Assembly: GCA_030148165.1 (NCBI GenBank)
Contig: JASBTZ010000003.1
Coordinates: 1,178,001 to 1,242,000, forward strand
DNA from: Bacteroidota bacterium
GTDB taxonomy: Bacteria; Bacteroidota; Bacteroidia; Flavobacteriales_D; Crocinitomicaceae
Reading direction: 5' to 3'
Length of the DNA stretch: 64,000 nucleotides
The notes beneath the pieces were generated by a model, which saw only the letters and a list, made by a program, of their open reading frames with translations, was not told the DNA's origin and searched no databases. The stretch's first letter is position 1; every line of letters starts with the position of its first letter. Position numbers and translations under genes: made by a program. Positions 34,317 to 43,155 of this stretch are shown here, piece by piece.

Positions 34317-35275
34317 TACTTATTCGGAATCAGGTAATTTCGAACGTAATCAGCTACGCCTTCTTCCAGGCTAGTGAAGTCTTTTGAATAACCTGAATTA
34401 ATTAGCTTATTCATATTCGCTTCCGTAAAATACTGATACTTATCCCTGATATCGGCAGGCGTGTCAATAAAGCTAATAGATGGTTCCAGATCCATCGCCT
34501 TAAAGGTATTCGTAACGAGATCAATGAATGTTCGGGCATTACCTGAACCCAGGTTGTATATTCCTGAATCAGGTGATTCTTCCATCAGATATAGACACAC
34601 CTCTACGACATCCTTTACGTATACGAAGTCTCGAAGCTGTTCACCGTCCTTATAATCCGGATTATGGGATCGGAATAACTTCATCGCTTCGGTATCTCCG
34701 ATCTGTTTATGTGCGTGGAAGATCACCGATGCCATACGCCCTTTATGATATTCATTTGGTCCATACACATTAAAAAACTTCAATCCGGCCCAAAATGGAG
34801 GTGTTGCTTCCTGCTTCAAAACCCATTTGTCAAAATCATTTTTTGAATCGCCGTATGGGTTCAATGGTTTTAGTTTCTCAACTACATCATGATCATCGTT
34901 GTATCCAAACTCACCAAGTCCGTATGTCGCTGCAGAACTTGCATAGACCAATGGTATATTATACTTGACAGCCAGGTTCCAAATATCCTTTGAGTAATTT
35001 AAATTGAGTTCGTCAAAGATTGTGGTATCAAATTCAGTTGTATCCGTCCGTGCACCGATGTGATAAATGAATTCAACTTCTTCACCAAATTCGTCCAGCC
35101 ATTTAATGAAATCCTTTCTTCCTACTTTCGCCTGGATCGTTTTACCCTCCAGGTTCTGATCCTTTTCATGTTTCGAAAAATCATCAACTACGACTATATC
35201 CGTATAGCCTTGTTTGTTTAAACGACTCACAAGGCAGCTTCCTATAAATCCTGCTGCTCCGGTAACTACAATCAT
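34310..35275 (-). CDS. hldD: ADP-glyceromanno-heptose 6-epimerase
   Basis: A 321 aa SDR-family epimerase making ADP-L-glycero-D-manno-heptose for the LPS inner core. N-terminal NAD site TGAAGFIGSCLVSRLNK, the catalytic Tyr/Lys segment LNPYGDSKNDFDKWV, and the family motif FNVYGPNEYHKGRMASV. It is first in a convergent pair with the DUF2064 gene and is followed upstream by a deoxynucleoside kinase gene 9 nt away. LPS context matches waaA at 8978. Confidence 0.9.
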   Translation of the reverse strand: MIVVTGAAGFIGSCLVSRLNKQGYTDIVVVDDFSKHEKDQNLEGKTIQAKVGRKDFIKWLDEFGEEVEFIYHIGARTDTTEFDTTIFDELNLNYSKDIWNLAVKYNIPLVYASSAATYGLGEFGYNDDHDVVEKLKPLNPYGDSKNDFDKWVLKQEATPPFWAGLKFFNVYGPNEYHKGRMASVIFHAHKQIGDTEAMKLFRSHNPDYKDGEQLRDFVYVKDVVEVCLYLMEESPDSGIYNLGSGNARTFIDLVTNTFKAMDLEPSISFIDTPADIRDKYQYFTEANMNKLINSGYSKDFTSLEEGVADYVRNYLIPNKYY

Positions 35276-35284
35276 TTTAATTAA

Positions 35285-35899
35285 TTAAAAGAGTCCGTTG
35301 ATCTCTGCATCAATAGCATTAATGATTTTCCCCAGATCTTCTTTGTCTTCGGGAAAGTTGTTCTCATCAACATCAATGATCAAAAGTTTGCCCTTGTCAT
35401 ACGTAGAGATCCAGGCTTCATATCGCTCATTCAGACGCTTCAGGTAATCAAGGCGAATACTTTCTTCATAATCCCGTCCCCTTTGCTGAATTTGATTAAC
35501 TAATGTCGGAACACTCGCCCTCAAGTATATCAACAGATCAGGCGCCGAAACGAATGAATCCATCAGGTTAAACAAGGAAAAATAGTTTTCAAAGTCTCGA
35601 GTTGTCATCAAACCCATCGAGTGCAGGTTGGGTGCAAAAATAAATGCATCTTCATAGATCGTTCGATCCTGAATGACATTTTTATCAGATTTCTGAATTT
35701 CCTGAATTTGGGTAAAGCGACTGTTTAAATAATAAATCTGAAGATTGAACGACCAACGCTGCATATCCTCGTAGAAATCGTTCAAATATGGATTCTGTTC
35801 AACATCTTCAAAGTGTGTGTCCCAAGAAAAATGTTTGGCTAACTCCTTAGTAAGTGTTGTTTTTCCAGATCCAATATTTCCAGCTACAGCTATATGCAT
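35285..35899 (-). CDS. Deoxynucleoside kinase
   Basis: A 204 aa kinase for deoxyribonucleoside salvage. The P-loop GNIGSGKTT is at residues 7-15, the DRTIYEDAFIF motif (catalytic DR-type) lies near residue 78, and RASVPTLVNQIQQRGRDYEESI is the lid region. Which deoxynucleoside is preferred cannot be read. It lies directly upstream of hldD in the same direction with 9 nt between them, which suggests co-transcription. Confidence 0.9.
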   Translation of the reverse strand: MHIAVAGNIGSGKTTLTKELAKHFSWDTHFEDVEQNPYLNDFYEDMQRWSFNLQIYYLNSRFTQIQEIQKSDKNVIQDRTIYEDAFIFAPNLHSMGLMTTRDFENYFSLFNLMDSFVSAPDLLIYLRASVPTLVNQIQQRGRDYEESIRLDYLKRLNERYEAWISTYDKGKLLIIDVDENNFPEDKEDLGKIINAIDAEINGLF

Positions 35900-35966
35900 T
35901 TTAGTCGATTTTTAGGACTGACTAAATTAAATAAAATGCCGGAAGAAACAATAATTATTCTTGGGA

Positions 35967-36779
35967 TTACAGCCTGTATTTATAAACATTCGAGCTTGTT
36001 CTGAGAAATAATGCCCTATTTGTCACCGCGAAATCGATTACGTCGTTCTGAGGTAAAGTAAGCACCTGAATATCAGCTGTCCGTATATTGGTTACTTTTA
36101 ATTGAGAATCATCTAACATAAAGAGCGTTTGACCAAGTGCATCAATATCCCGTATACCCTCGAATTGAAGAAATTTTATCAGCGATCCGTAGATGTCAAA
36201 CAAATAAACCCCTTTTCTTTTATCAAGGATGTATAATCGATTATCTCTTTCGATGATGTCTGATATGCCACTTAAATCTAGCACCCCTTTCAGATTCTCG
36301 ATCTCAATCTCCTGACTCTTGCTTTGCGAAATATCCAATAAAGTAAGCTCTGAATTAATGTTGTCGACTACCCATAATTTGTCAGGACGGCTGGAAACGG
36401 CTACTCTGGTGCCATTGTAAATTTCGTGATCAGCAAGGTCGATACAATCCTCCGATCGAGTCAGGGTATTATCAAAAAAACACAGGGTTTGTTGATCAGA
36501 GGAAAAATGAACGAGTTTCATGGTGTTGATCGGAAGGAACTGTTCAATTTGTCCTAACGATTTAATGCTCTGCGTAAACTTAAGCACACCTACAGAATCG
36601 TATTTATTGATTACACCCTTGTGTGAGATATATACATTTTCCAGACCATCAATTACCCAAACATCTGCTGAATCAATCTTGTAAGTGCGTTCGAGCTCCC
36701 ACTCCACCCGTACCGTATCCTGCGCCATCAAAGACGAAGATGACAATAAGCAAAAAGTTATGAATTGTGCGATTTTCAT
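35967..36779 (-). CDS. Exported protein of unknown function
   Basis: A 270 aa protein with a signal peptide (MKIAQFITFCLLSSSSLMAQ). The mature part has repeated short beta-strand segments such as DGLENVYISHKGVINKYD and DNRLYILDKRKGVYLFDIYGSLIKFLQF, resembling a beta-propeller, but no family signature was recognised. It starts 3 nt after the GH3-family gene stop in the same operon. The role is unknown. Confidence 0.7.
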   Translation of the reverse strand: MKIAQFITFCLLSSSSLMAQDTVRVEWELERTYKIDSADVWVIDGLENVYISHKGVINKYDSVGVLKFTQSIKSLGQIEQFLPINTMKLVHFSSDQQTLCFFDNTLTRSEDCIDLADHEIYNGTRVAVSSRPDKLWVVDNINSELTLLDISQSKSQEIEIENLKGVLDLSGISDIIERDNRLYILDKRKGVYLFDIYGSLIKFLQFEGIRDIDALGQTLFMLDDSQLKVTNIRTADIQVLTLPQNDVIDFAVTNRALFLRTSSNVYKYRL

Positions 36780-36782
36780 TTA

Positions 36783-38303
36783 TCAGATCTTAACATTAGA
36801 GCTTTGCAATATCTGTTCCACAATAGAACGATCATTTGACAATCTTGGTATCTTATTTTGACCACCTAACTTACCACGTCTTTTTAACCAACTGTCGAAA
36901 GACCCACTTTCCAACACATTAACGATCGGAGGCTGCAAAATAAGGTCATGGTATCTTTTAGCGTCATAATCCGAATTCGATTCGCGTAGTTGCTCATCCA
37001 GTATATGATTAAATCGATCCATTTCATCCGGGTACTGAACAAACTCAATAAGCCATTGGTGGGCTCCTTTATCTTTTGCTTCCATATAGATCGGACAAAC
37101 GGTAAAATCTCTAACCTGTGCATTTGTACGAAGAGAAGCCTCTGCAATTGCTTTTTCAGCGTTTTCTACGATTAATTCCTCTCCAAAAGCGTTAATATAA
37201 CTCTTAACACGGCCGGTGATTTTAAATCGAACAGGTGTTTTACTGGTAAATCGAATTGTATCACCAATAATGTAACGCCAGAGTCCTGCGTTCGTGGAAA
37301 TCACTACAGCGTAATTGGTGTCCACTTCCGTTTCTTTCAGAGACAGCACTACTTTGGAATCAACTCCTTCATACTCAGACATAGGGATAAACTCAAAATA
37401 AATACCATAATCCAGCATGAGTAACATCTCATCCGAATTCACCTGATCCTGAATACCAAAAAACCCTTCGGATGCATTATATGTTTCTACGTAGTTCATC
37501 TTCGAATCCGGAATTAACTTGTGGAATTGTTCACGGTACGGATCGAAACTCACTCCTCCATGCATGAATAATTCAAGATTGGGCCATACTTCCTTTAAAT
37601 TCGATTTACCCGTAATTTCCAGTACTTTGTTGGCTAGTACCATGGTCCAGCTGGGAACACCTGCAAGAATATAGACATCATCACGAGCAGTTTCCCGGGC
37701 CATTTTATCAATCTTTTCAGTCCATTCACTCATCAAAGCTATTTCCTTTGCAGGAGTACGTTTAATTTCCGCCCACCATGGCAGGTTCTTGAGTATGATG
37801 GCGGAAAGGTCACCGAAGTATGAATCCGCACTCAGCTGATTCACCTGGGCACTTCCACCTACAATCAAATGCTTTCCATTATATAACTTTCTGTTTGGGT
37901 GATTTTTATAATAAATAGCGAGCAGATCCTTTCCTCCTTTGTAATGGCAGTCTTCCAGTGATTCTCGCGTAACGGGAATTAATTTACTTTTACCGGCAGT
38001 TGTTCCGGATGACTTGGCAAACCACTTAGTCTCAGTGGGCCATAAAAGCTCCGATTCTCCCGCCATAATTCGCTCAACCCAGGGTTGAATATCATCGTAT
38101 TCCTGAAGCGGAACATTTTTCCTGAAGTCGTCATATGAATTAATTCGTCCAAAATCGAACTGCTTACCGTATTCTGTGCTGCCGGAACGAGTTACCAATT
38201 TTTGAAACAACTCATGTTGAACCTCAAAAGGGTATTTACGAAAAAGCTCAATCTGATGGATCCGCTTTTTCATCATCCAGGCAAATATAGAATTGAATGG
38301 CAT
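36783..38303 (-). CDS. GH3-family acyl-adenylating enzyme (auxin-responsive GH3-like)
   Basis: A 506 aa bacterial member of the GH3 acyl-acid amido synthetase family, which belongs to the ANL adenylating enzymes. Motif FAKSSGTTAGKSKLIPVT is the ATP/Mg site, with YNASEGFFGIQD and the conserved GLWRYIIGDTIRF. Bacterial GH3 homologues are common in Bacteroidota and their natural acid substrate is not established. An intrinsic terminator lies between this gene and the upstream small ORF, so it starts its own transcript with the exported protein gene. Confidence 0.86.
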   Translation of the reverse strand: MPFNSIFAWMMKKRIHQIELFRKYPFEVQHELFQKLVTRSGSTEYGKQFDFGRINSYDDFRKNVPLQEYDDIQPWVERIMAGESELLWPTETKWFAKSSGTTAGKSKLIPVTRESLEDCHYKGGKDLLAIYYKNHPNRKLYNGKHLIVGGSAQVNQLSADSYFGDLSAIILKNLPWWAEIKRTPAKEIALMSEWTEKIDKMARETARDDVYILAGVPSWTMVLANKVLEITGKSNLKEVWPNLELFMHGGVSFDPYREQFHKLIPDSKMNYVETYNASEGFFGIQDQVNSDEMLLMLDYGIYFEFIPMSEYEGVDSKVVLSLKETEVDTNYAVVISTNAGLWRYIIGDTIRFTSKTPVRFKITGRVKSYINAFGEELIVENAEKAIAEASLRTNAQVRDFTVCPIYMEAKDKGAHQWLIEFVQYPDEMDRFNHILDEQLRESNSDYDAKRYHDLILQPPIVNVLESGSFDSWLKRRGKLGGQNKIPRLSNDRSIVEQILQSSNVKI

Positions 38304-38318
38304 GGTTCGAATTATTAG

Positions 38319-38353
38319 GAAAAAAAAATCCTATCCGCAAAAGCGCACAGGAT
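38319..38353 (-). terminator. Intrinsic terminator on the minus strand
   Basis: An 11-position hairpin (ATCCTATCCGC / GCGCACAGGAT, two mismatches) with an AAAA loop spans 38328-38353. On the minus strand it is followed by a run of T's (A's at 38321-38328). It would end transcription coming from the small ORF at 38380 and/or folE before the GH3 gene. Confidence 0.75.
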
Positions 38354-38379
38354 AATTAATTTTTAAATAGATCAGCTTT

Positions 38380-38478
38380 CTATCCCCAGATCAAAATAGC
38401 AGTGACGATCCCTAACAAAATAATTGTGATTATTGTCCCAAGAGCAGCTGTTGAATTTTCAAAAAAATTATCCGACAT
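38380..38478 (-). CDS. Small single-helix membrane protein (32 aa)
   Basis: A 32 aa ORF: a short polar N-terminus (MSDNFFENST) followed by one hydrophobic helix (TAALGTIITIILLGIVTAILIWG). It lies 67 nt downstream of the folE stop on the same strand and 27 nt before a rho-independent terminator, which would define it as the last cistron of a transcript. No family was recognised; a small subunit or regulator of a membrane complex is possible. It is called mainly on its helix, its ATG and its terminator. Confidence 0.5.
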   Translation of the reverse strand: MSDNFFENSTAALGTIITIILLGIVTAILIWG

Positions 38479-38545
38479 GACTTTATTGTTTTGTTTTTTT
38501 CAAATGTAATAATTTTTCTTCATTACGATCGACTGATTATTTCAA

Positions 38546-39136
38546 TCAGTGCAAATCAGCTTTAATCAACTCGACAAATTCTTTTCGAGTCGAATCGTTT
38601 TTTAGAAATAGCCCCGTAAATGCACTGGTGGTCGTAACTGAATTCTGTTTCTGAACTCCTCTCATCTGCATACACATGTGAGACGCTTCTATCACGACGG
38701 CTACTCCCTGAGGCTCTAAAACACGTTGAACACAGTCGCGGATTTCTATAGTTAATCGTTCCTGAACTTGTAATCTTCTCGAATAAGCATCCACCACTCT
38801 GGGTATCTTGCTTAATCCACATATTTTACCATTTGGAATATAAGCAATGTGTGCTTTACCGAAGAATGGCAACATATGATGTTCACATAATGAGTAAAGT
38901 TCGATGTCCTTAACCAAAACCATCTCCGAATATTTCTCGTGAAAAATAGCCTTCTTAAGGATTTCATCGGGATTGAGATCATACCCATGTGTAAGAAATA
39001 ACATCGCCTCAGCTACGCGCTCAGGAGTCTTGATTAGCCCCTCTCGATTCGGATCCTCTCCAAGTCGATTCAGAACATCCTCGTAATTCTTAGCCAGTTT
39101 GTCTGTTGTTTCCTGATCGTATTTCTTTTCAGCCAT
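38546..39136 (-). CDS. folE: GTP cyclohydrolase I
   Basis: A 196 aa enzyme that converts GTP to 7,8-dihydroneopterin triphosphate for folate, or feeds queuosine synthesis. Zinc and active-site motifs: [42 protein letters not shown] and [12 protein letters not shown]. The start is the ATG of MAEKKYDQ (39136); an upstream in-frame extension would run into queD and lacks family similarity. It follows queD by 10 nt in the same operon. Confidence 0.94.
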   Translation of the reverse strand: MAEKKYDQETTDKLAKNYEDVLNRLGEDPNREGLIKTPERVAEAMLFLTHGYDLNPDEILKKAIFHEKYSEMVLVKDIELYSLCEHHMLPFFGKAHIAYIPNGKICGLSKIPRVVDAYSRRLQVQERLTIEIRDCVQRVLEPQGVAVVIEASHMCMQMRGVQKQNSVTTTSAFTGLFLKNDSTRKEFVELIKADLH

Positions 39137-39146
39137 GTCTTCGTTT

Positions 39147-39578
39147 CTAGTATACTTCTTTACCTCCGTAATACTCAACATAATTGTTTTCTGTCTCCAC
39201 AAGCTTAATCTTTGCCAACTCCCCCCCTGCTTCACGCACAGGTTCCTTTAAGATCTCCCATACCTGTACGACAATGTTTTCTGTTGAGGCCATCAATCCT
39301 TTCATGAAAGGTACATCAATATTCAAATTCCGGTGATCCATCGGTTCTACCACCAATTCCTTGATGATCCTACTCAGGTCCTTCAAATTAATAACAAATC
39401 CTGTATCCGGATGCGGTTTCCCCTTTACCGTCACATAAATTGAAAAGTTATGACCATGCCAGTTCTTATTGGCGCACTTTCCAAATACTTCTTCATTCTG
39501 CTCTTCGCTCCAATCATCCCGATGCAAACGATGCGCAGCATTAAATGTTTCTCTTCTTGTTATATAAACAGTCTCCAC
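39147..39578 (-). CDS. queD: 6-carboxytetrahydropterin synthase / 6-pyruvoyltetrahydropterin synthase family
   Basis: A 143 aa PTPS-family enzyme. The N-terminal [10 protein letters not shown] and [18 protein letters not shown] provide the zinc histidines and the catalytic Cys, and later PMDHRNLN and [11 protein letters not shown] complete the active site. With folE next to it, the pair makes 6-carboxy-tetrahydropterin for queuosine (queCDE are not visible), or a tetrahydropterin. The start is a GTG at 39578 with a perfect -7 box ending 4 nt upstream, suggesting a leaderless transcript. Confidence 0.88.
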   Translation of the reverse strand: METVYITRRETFNAAHRLHRDDWSEEQNEEVFGKCANKNWHGHNFSIYVTVKGKPHPDTGFVINLKDLSRIIKELVVEPMDHRNLNIDVPFMKGLMASTENIVVQVWEILKEPVREAGGELAKIKLVETENNYVEYYGGKEVY

Positions 39579-39582
39579 AAAA

Positions 39583-39590
39583 CAAATTTA
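39583..39590 (-). promoter_or_regulatory. -7 box for queD-folE (leaderless candidate)
   Basis: On the minus strand TAAATTTG (TAnnTTTG) ends 4 nt before the GTG start of queD. A second match, TATATTTG, lies at 39603-39596. With the -7 box in this position the transcript would start at or within the start codon. Confidence 0.5.
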
Positions 39591-39637
39591 GACCACAAAT
39601 ATACACTTGAAATGATAAAGATTGTCTACTGTACCTG

Positions 39638-39645
39638 TATATTTG
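39638..39645 (+). promoter_or_regulatory. -7 box for tlyA (leaderless candidate)
   Basis: TATATTTG matches TAnnTTTG exactly and ends 4 nt before the GTG start of tlyA at 39650. The geometry is the same as for queD and sufS. It forms a compact divergent promoter region with queD. Confidence 0.5.
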
Positions 39646-39649
39646 GGTA

Positions 39650-40381
39650 GTGGAAGAACGTCTCGATAAATTACTTGTAATTAGAAATCTGGTATCAACA
39701 CGAACACGGGCAGAACAGATTATCCGTGAATATGGTGTTTTGGTGGATGATAAACTGATCAATCGTACAGGTAAAAAATTTCCCATTGATTGCAAAATTG
39801 AACTGATTGAAGAAGAAATTCCATGGGTGTCCCGGGGTGCTATAAAGTTGCTCGCAGCCATGAAAGAATGGAACCCATCGGTTAAAGGCAAAGTAATTCT
39901 GGATATAGGCGCCTCGACAGGAGGGTTTACTGAAGTGCTTTTAGCGAATGGAGCAAAAAAAGTTTACTGCGTCGACGTTGGAACAGATCAGCTTCACGAA
40001 AAGATCAAGAAAAATAATAAGATCGTTAATCTTGAAAAAACAAATGTTCGGGCATTGAATACTACCTTGGTCCCCGAATTGGTCGACGCTTGCGTTATTG
40101 ATGTATCGTTCATTTCTTTAGAAAAGATCTTTCCTTTTATCCACGCCTTGCTAAAAGAAAATGCGTTCATCATTGCGCTTGTCAAACCACAGTTTGAAGT
40201 GGGTAAGAAAAACCTCGGTAAAGGTGGAATAGTCAGAAATAAAGCCCTGTTACCCGAAGTAATCAATAGGATCATTGAAGTTGGAAAGCAAAATAAACTT
40301 CAATATCAGGCACATATAGACTCGCCAATTTTGGGCGGAGATGGAAACAAAGAATTTCTCATGCTGCTAATCAAAAAATAA
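39650..40381 (+). CDS. tlyA: TlyA-family rRNA 2'-O-methyltransferase / hemolysin-like protein
   Basis: A 243 aa protein with an N-terminal S4 RNA-binding domain (RLDKLLVIRNLVSTRTRAEQIIREYGVLVDDKLINRTGKK) and a Rossmann-type FtsJ methyltransferase domain (ILDIGASTGGFTEVLLANGAKKVYCVDVG; LVKPQFEVGKKNLGKGGIVR). Family members methylate the 2'-OH of C in 16S and 23S rRNA. The start is a GTG. The stop overlaps the next ATG (TAATG). Confidence 0.9.
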   Translation: MEERLDKLLVIRNLVSTRTRAEQIIREYGVLVDDKLINRTGKKFPIDCKIELIEEEIPWVSRGAIKLLAAMKEWNPSVKGKVILDIGASTGGFTEVLLANGAKKVYCVDVGTDQLHEKIKKNNKIVNLEKTNVRALNTTLVPELVDACVIDVSFISLEKIFPFIHALLKENAFIIALVKPQFEVGKKNLGKGGIVRNKALLPEVINRIIEVGKQNKLQYQAHIDSPILGGDGNKEFLMLLIKK

Positions 40382-41121
40382 TGGATATTAAATACATTTC
40401 ATTCTTCTTATTAATCCTGTTTTCCTGTAATGAGTCAACAGTGGCTAGTGTTGAGGCTACTAATGATCTCGGGCTCAAGGATAACGATGTTCAATCAGAA
40501 CAGACTGCTAATTCGCAATTTAAAGAAACCCAAATTCCCGAAATTTTGGTTGATTTTATACCCGAACTGAGTTCAATTCAGCTACCTTTTTATCTTGACA
40601 AAGATTCATTGGTTAACCTACCGGAAGATTACCCACTAAACCTGGAGCAAATTGAATTCCTGACAACGAACTTCACCCCTCTTGAAAAAAATGAAGGATA
40701 CTACATCGGCAAGGGAATAGAGATTTATAAGTTAAAAGCAAATGGTACTTATGATGCATATCTGGACAGTCTTGATCTGGCTCAGGTGAAAGATATTGTT
40801 GCCTATCCGTATGGTCGAATAGAACTGAATGAAGCGCTTGGAATCCTTTGGAGGTTAGACTTCTCGTCATATGAAGCATGCCCGTACTATTCAGGTACCG
40901 AGTTGTATCTTTCTGTTATTGCTGATGGAAAGTGCGTCAAAAGCATTTTACTGGCAGAAGAATGGGCTGGCGGCGATCCTCCTGCGTTCGGTGAATTCTA
41001 TACACAACTTGATATCGACAAAAAAGCGATGATCGATCGTAGTATAATCAGCCTTACTTTCGAGGAGGATGAATTGATTGATAGTACTAATACGCATATT
41101 CGACAACAGTTGGAATGGTAG
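40381..41121 (+). CDS. Putative lipoprotein, function unknown
   Basis: A 246 aa protein with a lipobox at FLLILFSCNES (Cys17), so probably a lipid-anchored periplasmic or outer-membrane protein. The mature part is acidic and contains no recognised domain. Its ATG overlaps the tlyA stop (TAATG), so it is translated with tlyA. A role in envelope maintenance is possible but not supported by motifs. Confidence 0.65.
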   Translation: MDIKYISFFLLILFSCNESTVASVEATNDLGLKDNDVQSEQTANSQFKETQIPEILVDFIPELSSIQLPFYLDKDSLVNLPEDYPLNLEQIEFLTTNFTPLEKNEGYYIGKGIEIYKLKANGTYDAYLDSLDLAQVKDIVAYPYGRIELNEALGILWRLDFSSYEACPYYSGTELYLSVIADGKCVKSILLAEEWAGGDPPAFGEFYTQLDIDKKAMIDRSIISLTFEEDELIDSTNTHIRQQLEW

Positions 41122-41173
41122 AAAAACCCCAGAAATAATCTTGTTTAGAATAGTTCCAAATAAAGCCTTTTAG

Positions 41174-41181
41174 TATCTTTG
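41174..41181 (+). promoter_or_regulatory. -7 box for the suf operon (leaderless candidate)
   Basis: TATCTTTG matches TAnnTTTG and ends 4 nt before the ATG of sufS at 41186, again placing the transcription start at the start codon. No clear TTG was found at the expected -33 distance. Confidence 0.5.
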
Positions 41182-41185
41182 CCTT

Positions 41186-42424
41186 ATGATAGATCAGGAA
41201 TTGAAGGTGAGTTTGGGGGTGGATTCCATTCGGGATGACTTTCCCGCATTACATCAGGAAGTGTATGGGAGAAAACTGATCTATTTCGATAATGGAGCTA
41301 CTGCTCAAAAGCCTCAAACGGTTATAGATTCGATTAATCATTACTACTCTAAGGAGAATGCCAATATTCACCGGGGTGTACATTTTCTCAGTCAACAGGC
41401 GACAGATAAGTACGAGCAAGCTCGACGAACGATCCAATCGTATATCAATGCTCCACGTGAAGAAGAAATAATATTTACAAAGGGAACTACAGATGGAATC
41501 AATTTAGTTGCGTTCGCCTTTGGAGAAACGCTCCATGAAGGCGACGAGATCATCATCTCAGCGATGGAACATCACTCCAATATCGTTCCCTGGCAAATGG
41601 TCTGTGAACGAAAAGGATGTCAGCTTAAGGTCATCCCAATTAATGAGAAGGGGGAGCTTAAAATGGAGGCTTTCAAAGAACTCATTTCCGAAAGAACCAG
41701 ACTGGTATCGATCACGCATGTTTCAAACACTCTTGGCACCATAAATCCGGTAAAAGAAATTATCGAAATTGCCCATAAAAATGGAGCTAAAGTGCTACTT
41801 GATGGAGCTCAGTCCATTCAACATATGAAAGTTGATATGCAGGAACTGGATTGTGATTTCTATGCTTTTTCAGGTCATAAAGTCTTTGGCCCGACCGGTG
41901 TTGGCGTATTATATGGGAAGAAAGAAATCCTGGATTCGATGCCACCTTATCAGGGAGGTGGTGATATGATCGAAAAGGTGACTTTCGAAAAAACGACGTA
42001 CAACGTGCTTCCATTCAAATTCGAAGCAGGGACTCCAAATATTGCTGGAGGAATCTGTCTTGCCAAGTCATTCGAATACCTGGAGAAACTGGATATTACG
42101 CTGGTTGAACAATATGAGAGGCATCTCGTGGAATATGCAGAGGAAAAACTGCTTAAGATTCCGGGAATGCGAATCATAGGAACAGCTGATAATAAAACGA
42201 GTGTTGTTTCTTTTGTGATCGAAGGTCTTCATCCATTTGATATCGGGACCTTATTAGATAAGCAAGGTATTGCTGTTCGGACTGGACATCACTGTACACA
42301 ACCGATCATGGAAGAATTTGGAATTCCGGGGACGGTGAGAGCATCATTTGCTTTCTACAATACAACAGAAGAGATCGACACATTTATTCAAGCGCTAGAG
42401 CGAAGTATTAATATGCTCCAATGA
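41186..42424 (+). CDS. sufS: Cysteine desulfurase SufS
   Basis: A 412 aa PLP enzyme that takes sulfur from cysteine for Fe-S assembly. Family features: IRDDFPALHQEVYGRKLIYFDNGATAQKP at the N-terminus, HHSNIVPWQ, the PLP Lys in FSGHKVFGPTG, and the active-site Cys in RTGHHCTQP. Type II desulfurase length is normal. It heads a sufS-sufE-sufT run; its stop overlaps sufE by 4 nt. The ATG at 41186 is preferred because of the -7 box; a GTG 33 nt further in is also possible. Confidence 0.96.
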   Translation: MIDQELKVSLGVDSIRDDFPALHQEVYGRKLIYFDNGATAQKPQTVIDSINHYYSKENANIHRGVHFLSQQATDKYEQARRTIQSYINAPREEEIIFTKGTTDGINLVAFAFGETLHEGDEIIISAMEHHSNIVPWQMVCERKGCQLKVIPINEKGELKMEAFKELISERTRLVSITHVSNTLGTINPVKEIIEIAHKNGAKVLLDGAQSIQHMKVDMQELDCDFYAFSGHKVFGPTGVGVLYGKKEILDSMPPYQGGGDMIEKVTFEKTTYNVLPFKFEAGTPNIAGGICLAKSFEYLEKLDITLVEQYERHLVEYAEEKLLKIPGMRIIGTADNKTSVVSFVIEGLHPFDIGTLLDKQGIAVRTGHHCTQPIMEEFGIPGTVRASFAFYNTTEEIDTFIQALERSINMLQ

Positions 42425-42837
42425 CATTAGAAGAGAAACAAAAAGAAATTATTGATGAATTTGCGGTTTACGATGACTGGATGGATAAGTACGAGTATAT
42501 CATTGAGCTCGGAAAAGATCTACCTATCATCGATGAAGCTCTTAAAACAAACGATCGAATCATTGAGGGTTGTCAATCAAAGGTGTGGCTCGATTCGAAG
42601 TTTGAAGATGGTGTCATGAAGTTTACAGCTGACTCGGACGCCATCATTGCAAAGGGAATCATTGGTCTGCTCATCAGAGTACTCAACAATGAAAAACCCG
42701 AAAGTATCGCTACTTGCGATCTGCATTTTATCAATGAAATTGGTTTGCAGGAACATTTGTCTCCGACACGAGCAAATGGTTTAGCAAGCATGGTGCAAAA
42801 AATGAAGTTGAGTGCTTTGAAAGCAATTTCAAATTAA
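42421..42837 (+). CDS. sufE: Sulfur acceptor protein SufE
   Basis: A 138 aa SufE protein that accepts persulfide from SufS. The acceptor Cys51 is in GCQSKVWL, at the same position as in E. coli SufE. ATG overlaps sufS by 4 nt. It likely works with the following SufT-like protein in cluster assembly. Fe-S scaffold genes sufBCD are not in the window. Confidence 0.95.
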   Translation: MTLEEKQKEIIDEFAVYDDWMDKYEYIIELGKDLPIIDEALKTNDRIIEGCQSKVWLDSKFEDGVMKFTADSDAIIAKGIIGLLIRVLNNEKPESIATCDLHFINEIGLQEHLSPTRANGLASMVQKMKLSALKAISN

Positions 42838-42843
42838 AGACAA

Positions 42844-43146
42844 ATGGAACTAGAGAATAAAATCATCGATATACTGAAGTCAATTTATGATCCGGAAATT
42901 CCGGTTGATATCTTTGAACTTGGACTTATTTATGAAGTGAAGATCGATGAAGAGAACAACGTGAACATTGAAATGACTTTGACTTCTCCGAACTGTCCCG
43001 TTGCAGAATCTTTACCTAAAGAAGTAGAGAACAAAGTGGCTTCACATCCGGAGGTTAAGTCTGCTAAAGTCAATATCGTGTTTGATCCGCCTTGGGATAA
43101 AGATATGATGAGTGAAGAAGCGAGACTTGAGCTCGGATTTCTATAA
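42844..43146 (+). CDS. SufT-like MIP18/DUF59 Fe-S assembly factor
   Basis: A 100 aa protein of the MIP18 (DUF59) family. The signature DPEIPVDIFELGLIYEV and TSPNCPVAESLP (with the conserved Cys) are both present. Members such as SufT and PaaD help mature Fe-S proteins. Position directly after sufS-sufE, 6 nt downstream, supports an Fe-S role. Confidence 0.92.
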   Translation: MELENKIIDILKSIYDPEIPVDIFELGLIYEVKIDEENNVNIEMTLTSPNCPVAESLPKEVENKVASHPEVKSAKVNIVFDPPWDKDMMSEEARLELGFL

Positions 43147-43155
43147 GTTATCGCC

